Position numbers and translations under genes: made by a program | Shown: in pieces, positions 7,519 to 16,241 of the stretch | How the letters are laid out: each line of letters begins with the position of its first letter | Position numbering within the stretch: the stretch's first letter is position 1 | Notes under the pieces: model-generated | Told to the model about the DNA's origin: nothing | Databases searched by the model: none | Seen by the model: only the letters and a program-made list of their open reading frames with translations | NCBI GenBank assembly: GCA_947495295.1 | Contig: CANLYJ010000003.1 | Span: 186,001-250,000, forward strand | Length of the DNA: 64,000 nucleotides | Origin: an uncultured Paracoccaceae bacterium | GTDB lineage: Bacteria > Pseudomonadota > Alphaproteobacteria > Rhodobacterales > Rhodobacteraceae | Direction: 5' to 3'

Positions 7519-8167
7519 TCACCACGACCATTTGTCACCCTCTGGTCATCCTTATCGCCCGGATGATGATCACCCGCTGACCTATTGGCAGCAAATGGAA
7601 ATCGCGATCCGCGAAATTCTAATCGAAAAGGGTGTCACCACCGCAGCCGAGATCAACGCCCAGATTGACGCGATGGATGCGCGTAGCCCCGCAAACGGCG
7701 CCGCTGTTGTGGCCCGCGCCTGGACCGAACCCGCATTTCGCGACGATCTGCTGCGCGATGCCAGTGCAGCCAGCGCATCAATGGGGTTTGATATCGGCCC
7801 GATGAAGCTGATCGCGGTGGAAAACACAGCTGACGTGCATAATGTCATCGTTTGTACATTGTGTTCCTGCTATCCGCGCAACCTGCTTGGCCTGCCGCCT
7901 GACTGGTACAAATCCCGCGCCTATCGGTCGCGTACCGTGAAGGAACCGCGCAAGGTTCTTGCTGAATTTGGCGTGGACCTGCCGGATCACGTTACAGTCC
8001 GGGTACATGATAGTACCGCCGATATGCGGTATATCGTGGTGCCGGCCCGCCCCGACGGTACCGATGGCTGGTCAGCCGATCAGCTTGCCGCATTAGTGAC
8101 GCGTGACAGTATGATCGGAACCGGCCTGCCAAAAGACCCCGGAGCGATTGCCCAGACGCCGCGATAG
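7508..8167 (+). CDS. Catalytic metal-binding subunit (thiocyanate hydrolase gamma / nitrile hydratase alpha type)
   Basis: The 219-residue protein carries the cobalt-type metal claw CTLCSC at residues 116-121, in which the second and third Cys are normally oxidised post-translationally. It is followed by Tyr-Pro-Arg and LGLPPDWYKSRAYRSR. In my recollection the Arg after CTLCSCYP is shared with thiocyanate hydrolase, whereas many nitrile hydratases have Trp there. The N-terminus is His/Asp-rich (HDHHDH), possibly metal-binding. No activator or cobalt-insertion gene is adjacent, although maturation of this family usually needs one. Substrate (thiocyanate or nitrile) is unresolved. Confidence 0.82.
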   Translation: MPHDHHDHLSPSGHPYRPDDDHPLTYWQQMEIAIREILIEKGVTTAAEINAQIDAMDARSPANGAAVVARAWTEPAFRDDLLRDASAASASMGFDIGPMKLIAVENTADVHNVIVCTLCSCYPRNLLGLPPDWYKSRAYRSRTVKEPRKVLAEFGVDLPDHVTVRVHDSTADMRYIVVPARPDGTDGWSADQLAALVTRDSMIGTGLPKDPGAIAQTPR

Positions 8168-8187
8168 CGCTAGGCACGTCGCAGCAA

Positions 8188-9084
8188 ATGGCTGACAGTG
8201 TTGACACCCCGCCCCCGCATGGCACCAAAACAGATTGGCTGGCTGATCGGGCTTTGCGCGGTCTGATCGGTACTGTTTTGCGGATGCCCTATGAAACCCG
8301 GGTGCCGATGATGGGGTCGGCCCTGCGCCGCGCCATTGGCCCCCTGGTCGGCTATCGCCAACGCGCGGAACAGAACCTGAAACTGATTTATCCTGACATG
8401 TCTGATGAAGACCGTTTGGAGATAGCCAAAGGTTGTTGCGACAACTTCGGACGCACCCTGATTGAGAATTATGCCTGGCAGGAATTTGGTGAACGGCTGG
8501 CAGATTCGCATCCCACTGGTGCGGGGCTGGACCCGCTGGCCGATGCAGCAGCAGAGGGGCGACCGGTGATTTTTGTGACCGCGCATTTCGGCAATCATGA
8601 GGCCCCACGGCAGGTCCTGTCTGCCATGGGCCATGTGATTGGTGGGCTATACCGACCGATGCAAAACGCCTATTTTAATGCCCATTATGCGAAAACCATG
8701 ACTTCCTGGGGTGGCCCGGTTTTCGAACAGGGCCGCCGGGGCACGATGGGGTTTGCGCGGCATCTGAGATCGGGCGGTATGGGCACCCTGCTGTTTGATG
8801 TGGCCGCCAAAGGCGTCAAAATCCCGTTTCTGGGCCGCCCTGCATCCACGGCAACCTCTGCGGCTGATATTGCGCTAAAGCTCGACGCGCTTGTGATCCC
8901 TTATTTCGGGATCAGGCAAGCGGACGGCATGTCATTTGCTGTTGAGGTTGAGGCACCGATTACACCCGACACGCCCAAAGCCATGATGACGGAAATGACA
9001 AAGCGGCTAGAGGCGCGTGTCATACGCCACCCTGAACAATGGTTCTGGATTCACCGACGCTGGAAAAAGCGCAAAAGCGGTTAG
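8188..9084 (+). CDS. Lysophospholipid/lauroyl acyltransferase (LpxL/HtrB family)
   Basis: Transfers a secondary acyl chain to lipid A, or acylates lysophospholipids, at the inner membrane. The 298-residue protein has the HX4E catalytic motif (His133, Glu138 in AHFGNHE), the substrate-binding GGLYRPM stretch, and the C-terminal HPEQWFWIHRRWK typical of LpxL proteins. Length matches the family. It starts 21 bp after the hydratase cluster and may be read through from it, though function gives no link. Its TAG stop overlaps the stop of the convergent DUF1223 gene. Confidence 0.88.
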   Translation: MADSVDTPPPHGTKTDWLADRALRGLIGTVLRMPYETRVPMMGSALRRAIGPLVGYRQRAEQNLKLIYPDMSDEDRLEIAKGCCDNFGRTLIENYAWQEFGERLADSHPTGAGLDPLADAAAEGRPVIFVTAHFGNHEAPRQVLSAMGHVIGGLYRPMQNAYFNAHYAKTMTSWGGPVFEQGRRGTMGFARHLRSGGMGTLLFDVAAKGVKIPFLGRPASTATSAADIALKLDALVIPYFGIRQADGMSFAVEVEAPITPDTPKAMMTEMTKRLEARVIRHPEQWFWIHRRWKKRKSG

Positions 9085-9770
9085 CGCAGTTCAGCCGCGC
9101 CGACGATGGGCCCGTTTCTGGCCTGCTGTATGATCACAACAACCGGGTCATCGCCCGCAGCCTCTGCCCGGATGTTCAGCGCCGCTGTCCCGTCCCAACG
9201 CCCGATCACGTCCCAACTATGCACGATATGCGCATAGTTCAGTTGCCGACCGGCATTTTCACCACGCCGAATATCGACCGCCTGCTCGGGCGTGTAACGC
9301 ACCAGTTGCACGACGTAATCGCCATTCCGGCCCGCATCTGCACCAATCTCGACATGACCACCATCGCGGGTCACTGACAGATCAATCCGCGATCCTGCGT
9401 TGCGCTGTGCCTCGATCGCGCCCATGACCTGCGTCGGGCGTGACCCGATCACATGGGCCTGTCCGTTGATTACCATTTGTGGCGTATAGACGGTGGTCGC
9501 CGCAGCAGCGGCAGCATAGGCGTGTTGGCGCGCGGTGAATTGCGGTTGGGCAAAGCTGTCTTTCCAACCGATGTAATCCCAGTAGTCGACATGCAACGCC
9601 AGCGCGATCACATCGTCCCGTTTCGCCAGATCATGCAGGAAGGCATCGGCAGGTGGACAGCTTGAGCAGCCTTGCGATGTATAAAGTTCAACCACCACTG
9701 GGCTATCGGCAGCAGCTTGGGTCGTTGCAAAAAGGCCCGTAAAAGCCAGAGCAGTCAGAAATTGGCGCAT
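9081..9770 (-). CDS. DUF1223 thioredoxin-like secreted protein
   Basis: The 229-residue precursor has a clear signal peptide ending around ATTQAAA-DSP. It then starts a thioredoxin-like domain, VVELYTSQGCSSCPPAD, with the Cys-x-x-Cys pair of DUF1223 proteins, followed by HVDYWDYIGWKD and a conserved TPQMVINGQ segment. It probably acts in the periplasm as a disulfide or redox protein; no partner is known. The promoter region is shared divergently with acnA. Confidence 0.85.
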   Translation of the reverse strand: MRQFLTALAFTGLFATTQAAADSPVVVELYTSQGCSSCPPADAFLHDLAKRDDVIALALHVDYWDYIGWKDSFAQPQFTARQHAYAAAAAATTVYTPQMVINGQAHVIGSRPTQVMGAIEAQRNAGSRIDLSVTRDGGHVEIGADAGRNGDYVVQLVRYTPEQAVDIRRGENAGRQLNYAHIVHSWDVIGRWDGTAALNIRAEAAGDDPVVVIIQQARNGPIVGAAELR

Positions 9771-9882
9771 GTGGTGTCCCGGTATTCGTGTTACCTTAAC
9801 GTCTAGTCAGGTTCCTTTGAAATGGCTAATCAACGAATTGCGAGATTGCCGTCAACACTGTTACAACAATCACCTCGCCTAT

Positions 9883-9902
9883 TTGTGTGCAATGGTATAC
9901 AG
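9883..9902. promoter_or_regulatory. Operator-like palindrome upstream of acnA (copy 1 of 2)
   Basis: TTGTGTGC-AATG-GTATACAG is an 8-4-8 inverted repeat with imperfect arms, about 80 bp upstream of the acnA start. Nineteen bases from TTGTGTGC to GTATACA recur at 12857-12875 with one change. TTGTATAC half-sites are recalled from GntR-family operators; the regulator is unknown. Confidence 0.55.
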
Positions 9903-9982
9903 TTCACACTTGATTGCCCGCCCGCCATGGGGCACAAGCCCCCCAGAACCTATCCAGCCTTAGCCACGAAAGGGAATCGCCC

Positions 9983-12673
9983 ATGACGATCACTGTCGGC
10001 AAAGATACTGCCCAAACCCGGAAAACACTGTCTGTCGGCGACCAGTCCGTCGCCTATTATTCGATCCCGGCGGCACAGGCCGCTGGCCTTGGGGATTTCA
10101 CAAAGCTGCCCGCCGCGTTGAAGGTGGTTTTGGAAAACCTGCTGCGTTTTGAAGATGATGGATTTTCGGTGTCGGTTGACGATATCAAAGCGTTTGGTGA
10201 ATGGGCCAAGAATGGCGGCAAAAACCCGCGCGAGATTGCATACCGCCCTGCCCGCGTGTTGATGCAGGATTTCACCGGTGTCCCTGCTGTTGTTGATTTG
10301 GCAGCAATGCGTGACGGCATTGTTGCCCTTGGTGGTGACGCCCAGCAGATCAACCCGCTGAACCCGGTTGATCTGGTCATTGACCACTCTGTCATGATTG
10401 ATGAGTTCGGCAACCCCCGCGCGTTTCAGATGAATGTCGACCGCGAATATGAACGCAATATGGAACGTTACCAGTTCCTGAAATGGGGTCAGGGCGCGTT
10501 CAATAACTTCCGCGTTGTGCCCCCCGGCACCGGCATCTGCCACCAGGTGAACCTGGAATATCTGGCCCAGACCGTCTGGACCGATAAGGACCAAAATGGC
10601 GAGGAAGTCGCCTACCCCGACACCCTCGTCGGCACCGACAGCCACACCACCATGGTCAACGGCCTCGCCGTTCTTGGCTGGGGCGTTGGCGGGATCGAGG
10701 CAGAAGCCGCAATGCTGGGTCAGCCAGTGTCGATGCTGATCCCCGAAGTTGTCGGGTTTGAGCTGACCGGTGAGATGATGGAAGGCACGACAGGCACCGA
10801 CCTTGTGCTGAAAGTGGTTGAGATGCTGCGCGAACTGGGCGTTGTCGGCAAATTCGTTGAATTCTATGGCGAAGGGCTGGACCGTCTGCCGCTGGCCGAC
10901 CGTGCGACCATCGCCAATATGGCCCCTGAATATGGCGCGACATGCGGCTTCTTCCCCATCGACGGCGAAACCCTGCGCTACCTGCGCAATACGGGCCGTG
11001 ATGAGGACCGGATTGCGCTGGTCGAAGCCTATGCCAAGGAAAACGGTTTCTGGCGCGATGCGGATTATGCACCCGTCTATACGGACACGCTGCATCTGGA
11101 TATGGGCACCATCGTGCCTGCAATCTCCGGCCCCAAGCGTCCGCAGGATTACGTCGCGTTGACCGATGCCAAATCGGCCTTTGCGAATGAGATGGAAAAG
11201 ACCTTCAAGCGCCCGATGGGCAAAGAAGTGACCGTCGCAGGCGAAGATTACACGATGGAGAGCGGCAAGGTCGTGATCGCCTCGATCACATCCTGCACCA
11301 ACACATCGAACCCTTATGTGATGATCGGCGCTGGTCTGGTCGCGCGCAAAGCGGCCGCCTTGGGCCTCGACCGCAAACCATGGGTCAAGACATCGCTCGC
11401 CCCTGGATCGCAGGTGGTTTCGGAGTATTTGGAAGCCGCCGGCCTGCAAGACGACCTCGACAAGATCGGGTTCAACCTTGTCGGCTATGGCTGCACGACC
11501 TGCATCGGCAACTCTGGCCCGATCCAGAAAGAATTGTCCGACGCAATTGCAGAGGGCGATCTGGTCGCGACATCAGTTCTGTCCGGCAACCGGAACTTTG
11601 AAGGTCGGATTTCGCCTGACGTGCGCGCCAACTACCTCGCCTCGCCCCCGTTGGTCGTGGCCTATGCGCTGGCAGGCACAATGGATATCGACCTCAGTAC
11701 CGAACCGCTGGGGCAGGATCAGGACGGCAATGATGTGTTCCTGAAAGACATCTGGCCCACAAGCGCCGAAATCAACGCACTGGTCGAAAAAACCGTGACC
11801 CGCGAGGCGTTCATCAGCAAATATGCCGACGTCTTCAAAGGCGACGAAAAGTGGCAGGCGGTCGAGACGTCGACAGGCGAGACCTATGACTGGCCACCAA
11901 CCTCCACTTACGTCCAGAACCCGCCCTATTTCCAAGGCATGTCCAAGGAACCGGGCGAGATCAAGGATGTGGTCAACGCCAAGGTCCTCGCCGTTCTGGG
12001 CGACATGGTCACCACCGACCACATCAGCCCTGCCGGATCGTTCAAGGACACGACGCCCGCTGGCCAATACCTGATCGAACGGCAGGTGCCTGTGCGCGAG
12101 TTCAACAGCTACGGCTCCCGCCGCGGCAACCACGAGGTCATGATGCGCGGCACATTCGCCAATATCCGCATCAAGAACGAGATGCTGGACGGGGTTGAAG
12201 GCGGCTACACCAAAGGGCCCGATGGCGATCAAACCTCGATCTTCGAGGCCGCAATGGCGCATCAGGCTGAAGGTACACCGCTGGTGGTCTTTGGCGGTGA
12301 ACAGTATGGTGCCGGGTCATCGCGCGACTGGGCAGCCAAGGGTACTTCCCTGCTGGGTGTGAAGGCGGTCATCGCCGAAAACTTCGAACGCATCCACCGC
12401 TCCAACCTTGTCGGGATGGGCGTGGTGCCATTTGAGTTCACTGGTGGCGACACCCGCAAATCACTCGGCCTGACAGGCGAAGAGACAGTCACCATCGCTG
12501 GTCTGGGCGATGTGAAACCCCTGCAAGAGGTGACGGCGAACGTCACCTTCGCAGATGGGTCGACCAAGGACATCACGCTAAAATGCCGGATCGATACGGC
12601 GGTCGAGATCGACTACATCAAGTCGGGCGGCGTGCTGCACTATGTGCTGCAGAACTTGGCGAAGGCGGCTTGA
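9983..12673 (+). CDS. acnA: Aconitate hydratase A
   Basis: Interconverts citrate and isocitrate in the TCA cycle using a [4Fe-4S] cluster. The 896-residue protein carries the three cluster ligands Cys438 ([11 protein letters not shown]), Cys504 and Cys507 ([10 protein letters not shown]), and the C-terminal swivel domain with [21 protein letters not shown] 9983 has an AAAGGGA ribosome-binding site 8 bp upstream; an ATG at 9914 is out of range of family N-termini. The 210-bp upstream gap contains the palindrome at 9883-9902, and a related palindrome lies 3' of the gene. Confidence 0.98.
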   Translation: MTITVGKDTAQTRKTLSVGDQSVAYYSIPAAQAAGLGDFTKLPAALKVVLENLLRFEDDGFSVSVDDIKAFGEWAKNGGKNPREIAYRPARVLMQDFTGVPAVVDLAAMRDGIVALGGDAQQINPLNPVDLVIDHSVMIDEFGNPRAFQMNVDREYERNMERYQFLKWGQGAFNNFRVVPPGTGICHQVNLEYLAQTVWTDKDQNGEEVAYPDTLVGTDSHTTMVNGLAVLGWGVGGIEAEAAMLGQPVSMLIPEVVGFELTGEMMEGTTGTDLVLKVVEMLRELGVVGKFVEFYGEGLDRLPLADRATIANMAPEYGATCGFFPIDGETLRYLRNTGRDEDRIALVEAYAKENGFWRDADYAPVYTDTLHLDMGTIVPAISGPKRPQDYVALTDAKSAFANEMEKTFKRPMGKEVTVAGEDYTMESGKVVIASITSCTNTSNPYVMIGAGLVARKAAALGLDRKPWVKTSLAPGSQVVSEYLEAAGLQDDLDKIGFNLVGYGCTTCIGNSGPIQKELSDAIAEGDLVATSVLSGNRNFEGRISPDVRANYLASPPLVVAYALAGTMDIDLSTEPLGQDQDGNDVFLKDIWPTSAEINALVEKTVTREAFISKYADVFKGDEKWQAVETSTGETYDWPPTSTYVQNPPYFQGMSKEPGEIKDVVNAKVLAVLGDMVTTDHISPAGSFKDTTPAGQYLIERQVPVREFNSYGSRRGNHEVMMRGTFANIRIKNEMLDGVEGGYTKGPDGDQTSIFEAAMAHQAEGTPLVVFGGEQYGAGSSRDWAAKGTSLLGVKAVIAENFERIHRSNLVGMGVVPFEFTGGDTRKSLGLTGEETVTIAGLGDVKPLQEVTANVTFADGSTKDITLKCRIDTAVEIDYIKSGGVLHYVLQNLAKAA

Positions 12674-12684
12674 TTTAGGATGAG

Positions 12685-12704
12685 CCCCGGCGGATCTGCC
12701 GGGG
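12685..12704 (+). terminator. GC-rich hairpin downstream of acnA
   Basis: CCCCGGC-GGATCT-GCCGGGG is a perfect 7-bp stem 12 bp after the acnA stop. No T-run follows, so it may be a weak terminator or an mRNA-stabilising 3' hairpin. Confidence 0.5.
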
Positions 12705-12856
12705 CCCTACCCAACAGAGCGCATGCTCTCCGAGCTATGCAGATTTCCATCCAATTCACGCAAATACAAGTGTGGACTTAGGTGTCAAAACCGGGTCCTG
12801 TCTTGTTTTTGCTACGCGAGGCAACGCTCAGCCTCCACCGTGTATCAGATCAATAA

Positions 12857-12876
12857 TTGTGTGCAATAGTATACAA
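12857..12876. promoter_or_regulatory. Operator-like palindrome upstream of small ORF (copy 2 of 2)
   Basis: TTGTGTGC-AATA-GTATACAA, an 8-4-8 inverted repeat with arms differing at two positions, lies ~100 bp before the 42-residue gene. The first 19 bases differ from the acnA copy at one position. Shared control of both genes is inferred. Confidence 0.55.
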
Positions 12877-12976
12877 CAGTTCCTTGATTTGCTTATTGGA
12901 AAGAGGCAAGTCTAGAAGGCACAAAGTTAACTAAAATTTGCAGCAACAACGCCGGTTTCCGGTGAAGGAGGAAGGT

Positions 12977-13105
12977 ATGTCTTTTGGCCAAACAGAAGTT
13001 ATCGTCGGACTATTGGTTGCCGGTTCAGTCGTCGTGCTAAACCTTCTCAAGTCTTGGAAGCTATGGCGAGACATATTCAAAGAAGATCTGGCTGATGACG
13101 AATGA
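12977..13105 (+). CDS. 42-residue single-span membrane protein
   Basis: ATG 12977 follows an unusually strong Shine-Dalgarno (AAGGAGGAAGG at 12965-12975, directly upstream). The product begins MSFGQTEVIVG, has one transmembrane helix (IVGLLVAGSVVVLNLL, residues ~9-24), then a basic/aromatic WKLWRD patch and an acidic tail ending LADDE. I recognise no family. The strong ribosome-binding site, the membrane-protein-like composition and the upstream palindrome shared with acnA suggest a real expressed small protein. It is convergent with ccmG 43 bp away. Confidence 0.65.
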   Translation: MSFGQTEVIVGLLVAGSVVVLNLLKSWKLWRDIFKEDLADDE

Positions 13106-13147
13106 CTTCCGAAAGAAAACTGTTCAAGCGCGACTTACGATGTCGCT

Positions 13148-13684
13148 CTACTCCACCGCTTTCGCCAGTTCCGGCAAAAACCGTTGTTCGTAATCCGACC
13201 CAACCAGCGGCCCGACATAACGGAACAGCACAGTTCCGTCCCCATCGACGATGAACGTCTCAGGTGGCGCGGTCACGCCCCAGTCGATGGCCACCCTGCC
13301 CCTTAAATCAAATCCGGTGGCAAAGAACGGGTCGTCATAATCGGCCAGATAGCTGGACGCCTGATCCTGCGTGTCCCGGAAATTAATACCTGCAACCCGG
13401 TGGCCCTGCGCCTCAAGATCCAACAAGTTGGGATGTTCCGCTCGGCATGGCGGGCACCAACTGGCCCAGAAATTCACGATGGTGATGTCGCCCGACCGCA
13501 AATCGTCATCCGTCAGTTGCGCCGTCCCCTGCACGGCCTCCACCGGCACAGGTGGCGCCGGTTGGCCCACGAAAGTCGACGGCAGTTCATCCGGGTTGTC
13601 CCGCATCATGCCAGCCACGAACAAGCCCGCCATGGCCGCAAAGATCGCAGGCGGCAGGATAACCAAAGGGGAAACCTTAGCCAT
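13148..13684 (-). CDS. ccmG: Thiol:disulfide interchange protein CcmG/DsbE
   Basis: Membrane-anchored periplasmic thioredoxin that reduces apocytochrome c or CcmH so haem can be attached. The 178-residue product has an N-terminal anchor (VILPPAIFAAMAGLFVAG), the active site FWASWCPPCRAEHP, and the CcmG-specific GVTAPPETFIVD with its cis-Pro region. ATG 13684 overlaps the ccmD stop (ATGGCTAA), so I prefer it to a TTG nine bases upstream. It is the last gene of the yajC-to-ccmG block; ccmE, ccmF and ccmH are not in the window. Confidence 0.95.
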   Translation of the reverse strand: MAKVSPLVILPPAIFAAMAGLFVAGMMRDNPDELPSTFVGQPAPPVPVEAVQGTAQLTDDDLRSGDITIVNFWASWCPPCRAEHPNLLDLEAQGHRVAGINFRDTQDQASSYLADYDDPFFATGFDLRGRVAIDWGVTAPPETFIVDGDGTVLFRYVGPLVGSDYEQRFLPELAKAVE

Positions 13685-13820
13685 TGTTTTCAACCTTCGC
13701 CAATTGCGCCTTGATCCGCCGCGACCGCCTTACGCTGAACAGAACGATCGCACCCAGCAGGAAGAGGCTGACACCGTAGGCGGCCAGCACCTCAACCGCA
13801 TATTTTCCCAGATCAGGCAC
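13677..13820 (-). CDS. ccmD: Haem exporter subunit CcmD
   Basis: A 47-residue single-span membrane protein that, with CcmABC, releases haem-loaded CcmE. Residues ~9-30 form the transmembrane helix, followed by the basic RRSRRIKAQL segment typical of CcmD. The start is a GTG overlapping the ccmC stop (GTGCCTGA). Its stop overlaps the ccmG start. Confidence 0.88.
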   Translation of the reverse strand: MPDLGKYAVEVLAAYGVSLFLLGAIVLFSVRRSRRIKAQLAKVENNG

Positions 13821-14541
13821 GTTGCGCCCTCGCTTGCAGCGCCCGCATCCGGCGGGCACGAATTTCGGTACGAGTCCGCATCAGAACCAGCGCGATAAAG
13901 AGGAGGACGAAACCCGCAATACAGACCAGCAGCGGAATCCAGAATACATCTGCCACGTTTTCTTCCTTGTCCAGCGACAGTGACGCGCCTTGATGCAGCC
14001 CTTGGTTCCAGAAGTTCACCGCATAGCGTGACAGGATCGCAAAGACCGATCCGACCATGCAGAGCACGCTTGTCAGGTCAGCTGCGGTATCGGGGTCCTC
14101 AATCGCTTCCCACAAGGCGATGTAGCCCAGATAAAACAGAAACAGGATCAGGAATGATGTCAGCCGCGGGTCCCAGGCCCAATACGTCCCCCACATCGGC
14201 TGTCCCCAGATGCCCCCGGTGAACAGAGCGATCAGCGTCATCACCAGCCCAACAGGTGCGGCGGCCCGGGCAGCCAGCGCTGAGACATGGTGCCGCCGTA
14301 CCACCCAGATCAGCGAGGCTGCCAGCATCATGATCCACGCGTTGATCGCCATCAGGGCCGCAGGCACATGCAGATAGATGATCTTGACCGTTGATCCCTG
14401 CCGGAAATCATCAGGCGTAAAAAAGAACCCCCAGATCAATCCAACGGCAAGGCACAACGCGGCAAGCCAGAACGCCGCACGCATAACTGGCGCGGTCCAG
14501 CCCATGAATTTCGTTGGATTTGCATATTCCCAGATCGACAT
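13813..14541 (-). CDS. ccmC: Haem exporter / haem-handling protein CcmC
   Basis: Presents haem to CcmE during cytochrome c maturation. The 242-residue integral membrane protein has about six helices and the tryptophan-rich haem-binding motif WGQPMWGTYWAWDPRLTS, with periplasmic His residues in YLHVPAA and near QGLHQG. Length and order (ccmB upstream, ccmD downstream) are standard. Confidence 0.96.
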   Translation of the reverse strand: MSIWEYANPTKFMGWTAPVMRAAFWLAALCLAVGLIWGFFFTPDDFRQGSTVKIIYLHVPAALMAINAWIMMLAASLIWVVRRHHVSALAARAAAPVGLVMTLIALFTGGIWGQPMWGTYWAWDPRLTSFLILFLFYLGYIALWEAIEDPDTAADLTSVLCMVGSVFAILSRYAVNFWNQGLHQGASLSLDKEENVADVFWIPLLVCIAGFVLLFIALVLMRTRTEIRARRMRALQARAQRA

Positions 14542-14583
14542 TGTGCTTATCTATCCCGCCGGTTCACCGCCCTCAATCCCTGA

Positions 14584-15240
14584 TCACCGCAGATTGATGC
14601 GTAAGACAGCCGCAGTGGCAAAGGGCAGCAAGGCAAATGTACCGGCTGTGATCCCACCAAGCAGCATCAATGCGCCGGTTGGGTCCAGACCATCTGCCCC
14701 TCGCCGCACTGCCTCTGCCCCGAAGATCAGGGTTGGGACATAAAGCGGCAGGACGAGCAGCGACAACAGCAGCCCGCCGCGCCGCAAACCGACCGTTAAT
14801 GCGGCCCCGAACGTGCCGATCATCGACAATGCCGGCGTGCCCAAAAGCAGTGAAAGCAGCAGATATAGATACGCCTCTGGCGCGAGGCTGAGCAGGAACC
14901 CAAGGACCGGTGCCGCGATGGTCAATGGCAGACCGGTCGTGATCCAATGGGCCGTCGCCTTGATCAGTGCCACCCCTTCCATGGGCAAGGGCGATGTGGC
15001 CAGCAACACGAGCGACCCATCCTCGAAATCAAGCGCGAATATCCGGTCCAGCGACAGGAGGGCGGCCAGAAGAGACGCGACCCAAAGGATGCCTGGCGCG
15101 ATCCGGCTGAGCAGCTCGGTTTCCGGCCCGACCCCAAAGGGCACCAGCACCACAACGATCAGAAAGAAAGCAAGCCCAAGCCCAAAGCCCCCCCCGGCCC
15201 TGACCGCCAGCCGCAAATCGCGTCTGAGCAGCGCGATCAC
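14584..15240 (-). CDS. ccmB: Haem exporter permease CcmB
   Basis: The 218-residue permease partners the CcmA ATPase in the CcmABCD complex. It has a short cytoplasmic start ([15 protein letters not shown]) and six hydrophobic helices, and closes with a long hydrophobic segment. Its start overlaps the ccmA stop by four bases, indicating translational coupling. Confidence 0.95.
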   Translation of the reverse strand: MIALLRRDLRLAVRAGGGFGLGLAFFLIVVVLVPFGVGPETELLSRIAPGILWVASLLAALLSLDRIFALDFEDGSLVLLATSPLPMEGVALIKATAHWITTGLPLTIAAPVLGFLLSLAPEAYLYLLLSLLLGTPALSMIGTFGAALTVGLRRGGLLLSLLVLPLYVPTLIFGAEAVRRGADGLDPTGALMLLGGITAGTFALLPFATAAVLRINLR

Positions 15241-15875
15241 AAGAACGCCTCATCACTGCCGCCGCCGGCATCCAATGCCGCCTTGAACGGGGTCAGGTCC
15301 AGTTCGGGGGCCGCAAGCCCAAGGTCGATATGGGTGGCGATGACCGCACAGCCGCCATGGGCCAGATGCTGGTCGCGCAACCAATCAGCAAAGCGTTTCA
15401 CCGAGAACCCGTCAAGCGACACGGTGGGTTCATCCAGAAACAACACCTTGCGCCCGATTACGCCGAGGCGGGCCAAACCGAGCCGCCGTTTTTGCCCGGC
15501 AGATAATGTGCCACCCGTACGGTCGCGCAGGTCGGACAGATCGAATGTCGAAAGCACGGTTTCCAGCCCGGCGTTGCTGTCAGACCGTGGGTTCGCTGCC
15601 CCATGCACATCAGCCCAGAATGCCAGGTTTTCCGTCACCGTCAGCGCCGCCTTGATGCCATCGGCATGGCTGGCATAGGCGCCTTCATCCTCGGGGTATT
15701 CCACAGCCCCATCCAGGCTGGGTTGCAAACCCGCCAAGGTCCGCAACAGGGTCGTCTTGCCGATCCCGTTGGCACCGCGCAGGATCAACACCTCGCCCGC
15801 TGGAACCGTGAAACTGACATTGCTGAGGACAGGCAAACCACCCCGCGCGCATGTCAGGCCGGTCACCCGCAGCAT
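15237..15875 (-). CDS. ccmA: Haem exporter ATP-binding protein CcmA
   Basis: The 212-residue ABC ATPase has Walker [10 protein letters not shown], an ABC signature variant [14 protein letters not shown] and Walker [13 protein letters not shown]. It uses ATP hydrolysis to drive release of haem-CcmE from CcmC/CcmD. The gene begins two bases after the upstream Mth938-like gene ends, within the same leftward operon as secDF. Confidence 0.95.
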   Translation of the reverse strand: MLRVTGLTCARGGLPVLSNVSFTVPAGEVLILRGANGIGKTTLLRTLAGLQPSLDGAVEYPEDEGAYASHADGIKAALTVTENLAFWADVHGAANPRSDSNAGLETVLSTFDLSDLRDRTGGTLSAGQKRRLGLARLGVIGRKVLFLDEPTVSLDGFSVKRFADWLRDQHLAHGGCAVIATHIDLGLAAPELDLTPFKAALDAGGGSDEAFL

Positions 15876-15876
15876 G

Positions 15877-16230
15877 CTAGACCGGGATCAGGGCCACGGC
15901 CACGCGCCGCCCCTCGGACAATAACACGTTATAGGTACGGCAAGCGGCGGGGGACGCCATCGGTTCGACGCCAACGCCAGCATTATCAAAGACGTCGCGA
16001 AATGCGGCAGGCAGATGCGCGATTTCAGCACCGGTGCCGATGAAGACCACGTCGATTTTATCGGCCTGCGCCAGGATCGTTTCGGTATCGGCAAAACCGC
16101 CCCAGGTTTTCACCCCAGTTGGAAAAACCGCAATCGGCCCGTCAATCCGCGTACCGCCCACCCGAAAAAAACCGGGGCCATAGCCGTCGATTGGCACGCT
16201 GTCATCATAGTCAATCTCGTTCAGGCGCAT
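15877..16230 (-). CDS. Mth938-like domain protein (DUF498)
   Basis: A 117-residue soluble protein with the Mth938/NDUFAF3 fold pattern: [10 protein letters not shown], then PTGVKTW, FIGTGAE and [19 protein letters not shown]. The eukaryotic homologue NDUFAF3 assists complex I assembly, but the bacterial role is not settled. A gene of this family commonly lies next to secDF in alphaproteobacteria, as here. Confidence 0.85.
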   Translation of the reverse strand: MRLNEIDYDDSVPIDGYGPGFFRVGGTRIDGPIAVFPTGVKTWGGFADTETILAQADKIDVVFIGTGAEIAHLPAAFRDVFDNAGVGVEPMASPAACRTYNVLLSEGRRVAVALIPV

Positions 16231-16241
16231 GGTTTGCCCCT

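Larger units (their letters stand above)
12674..12976. other. Intergenic region after acnA: hairpin, then operator-like palindrome
   Basis: These 303 bases contain no credible gene. They hold the GC-rich hairpin at 12685-12704, then ~150 bp of unremarkable sequence, then the second copy of the acnA-type palindrome (12857-12876) that probably serves the small gene at 12977. Confidence 0.6.

Noticed and set aside
9950..11449. Long open frame of ~500 codons antisense to acnA
   Set aside because: It is the shadow of a high-GC gene; the acnA frame has cluster ligands and full-length homology, and the antisense translation has no recognisable motif.
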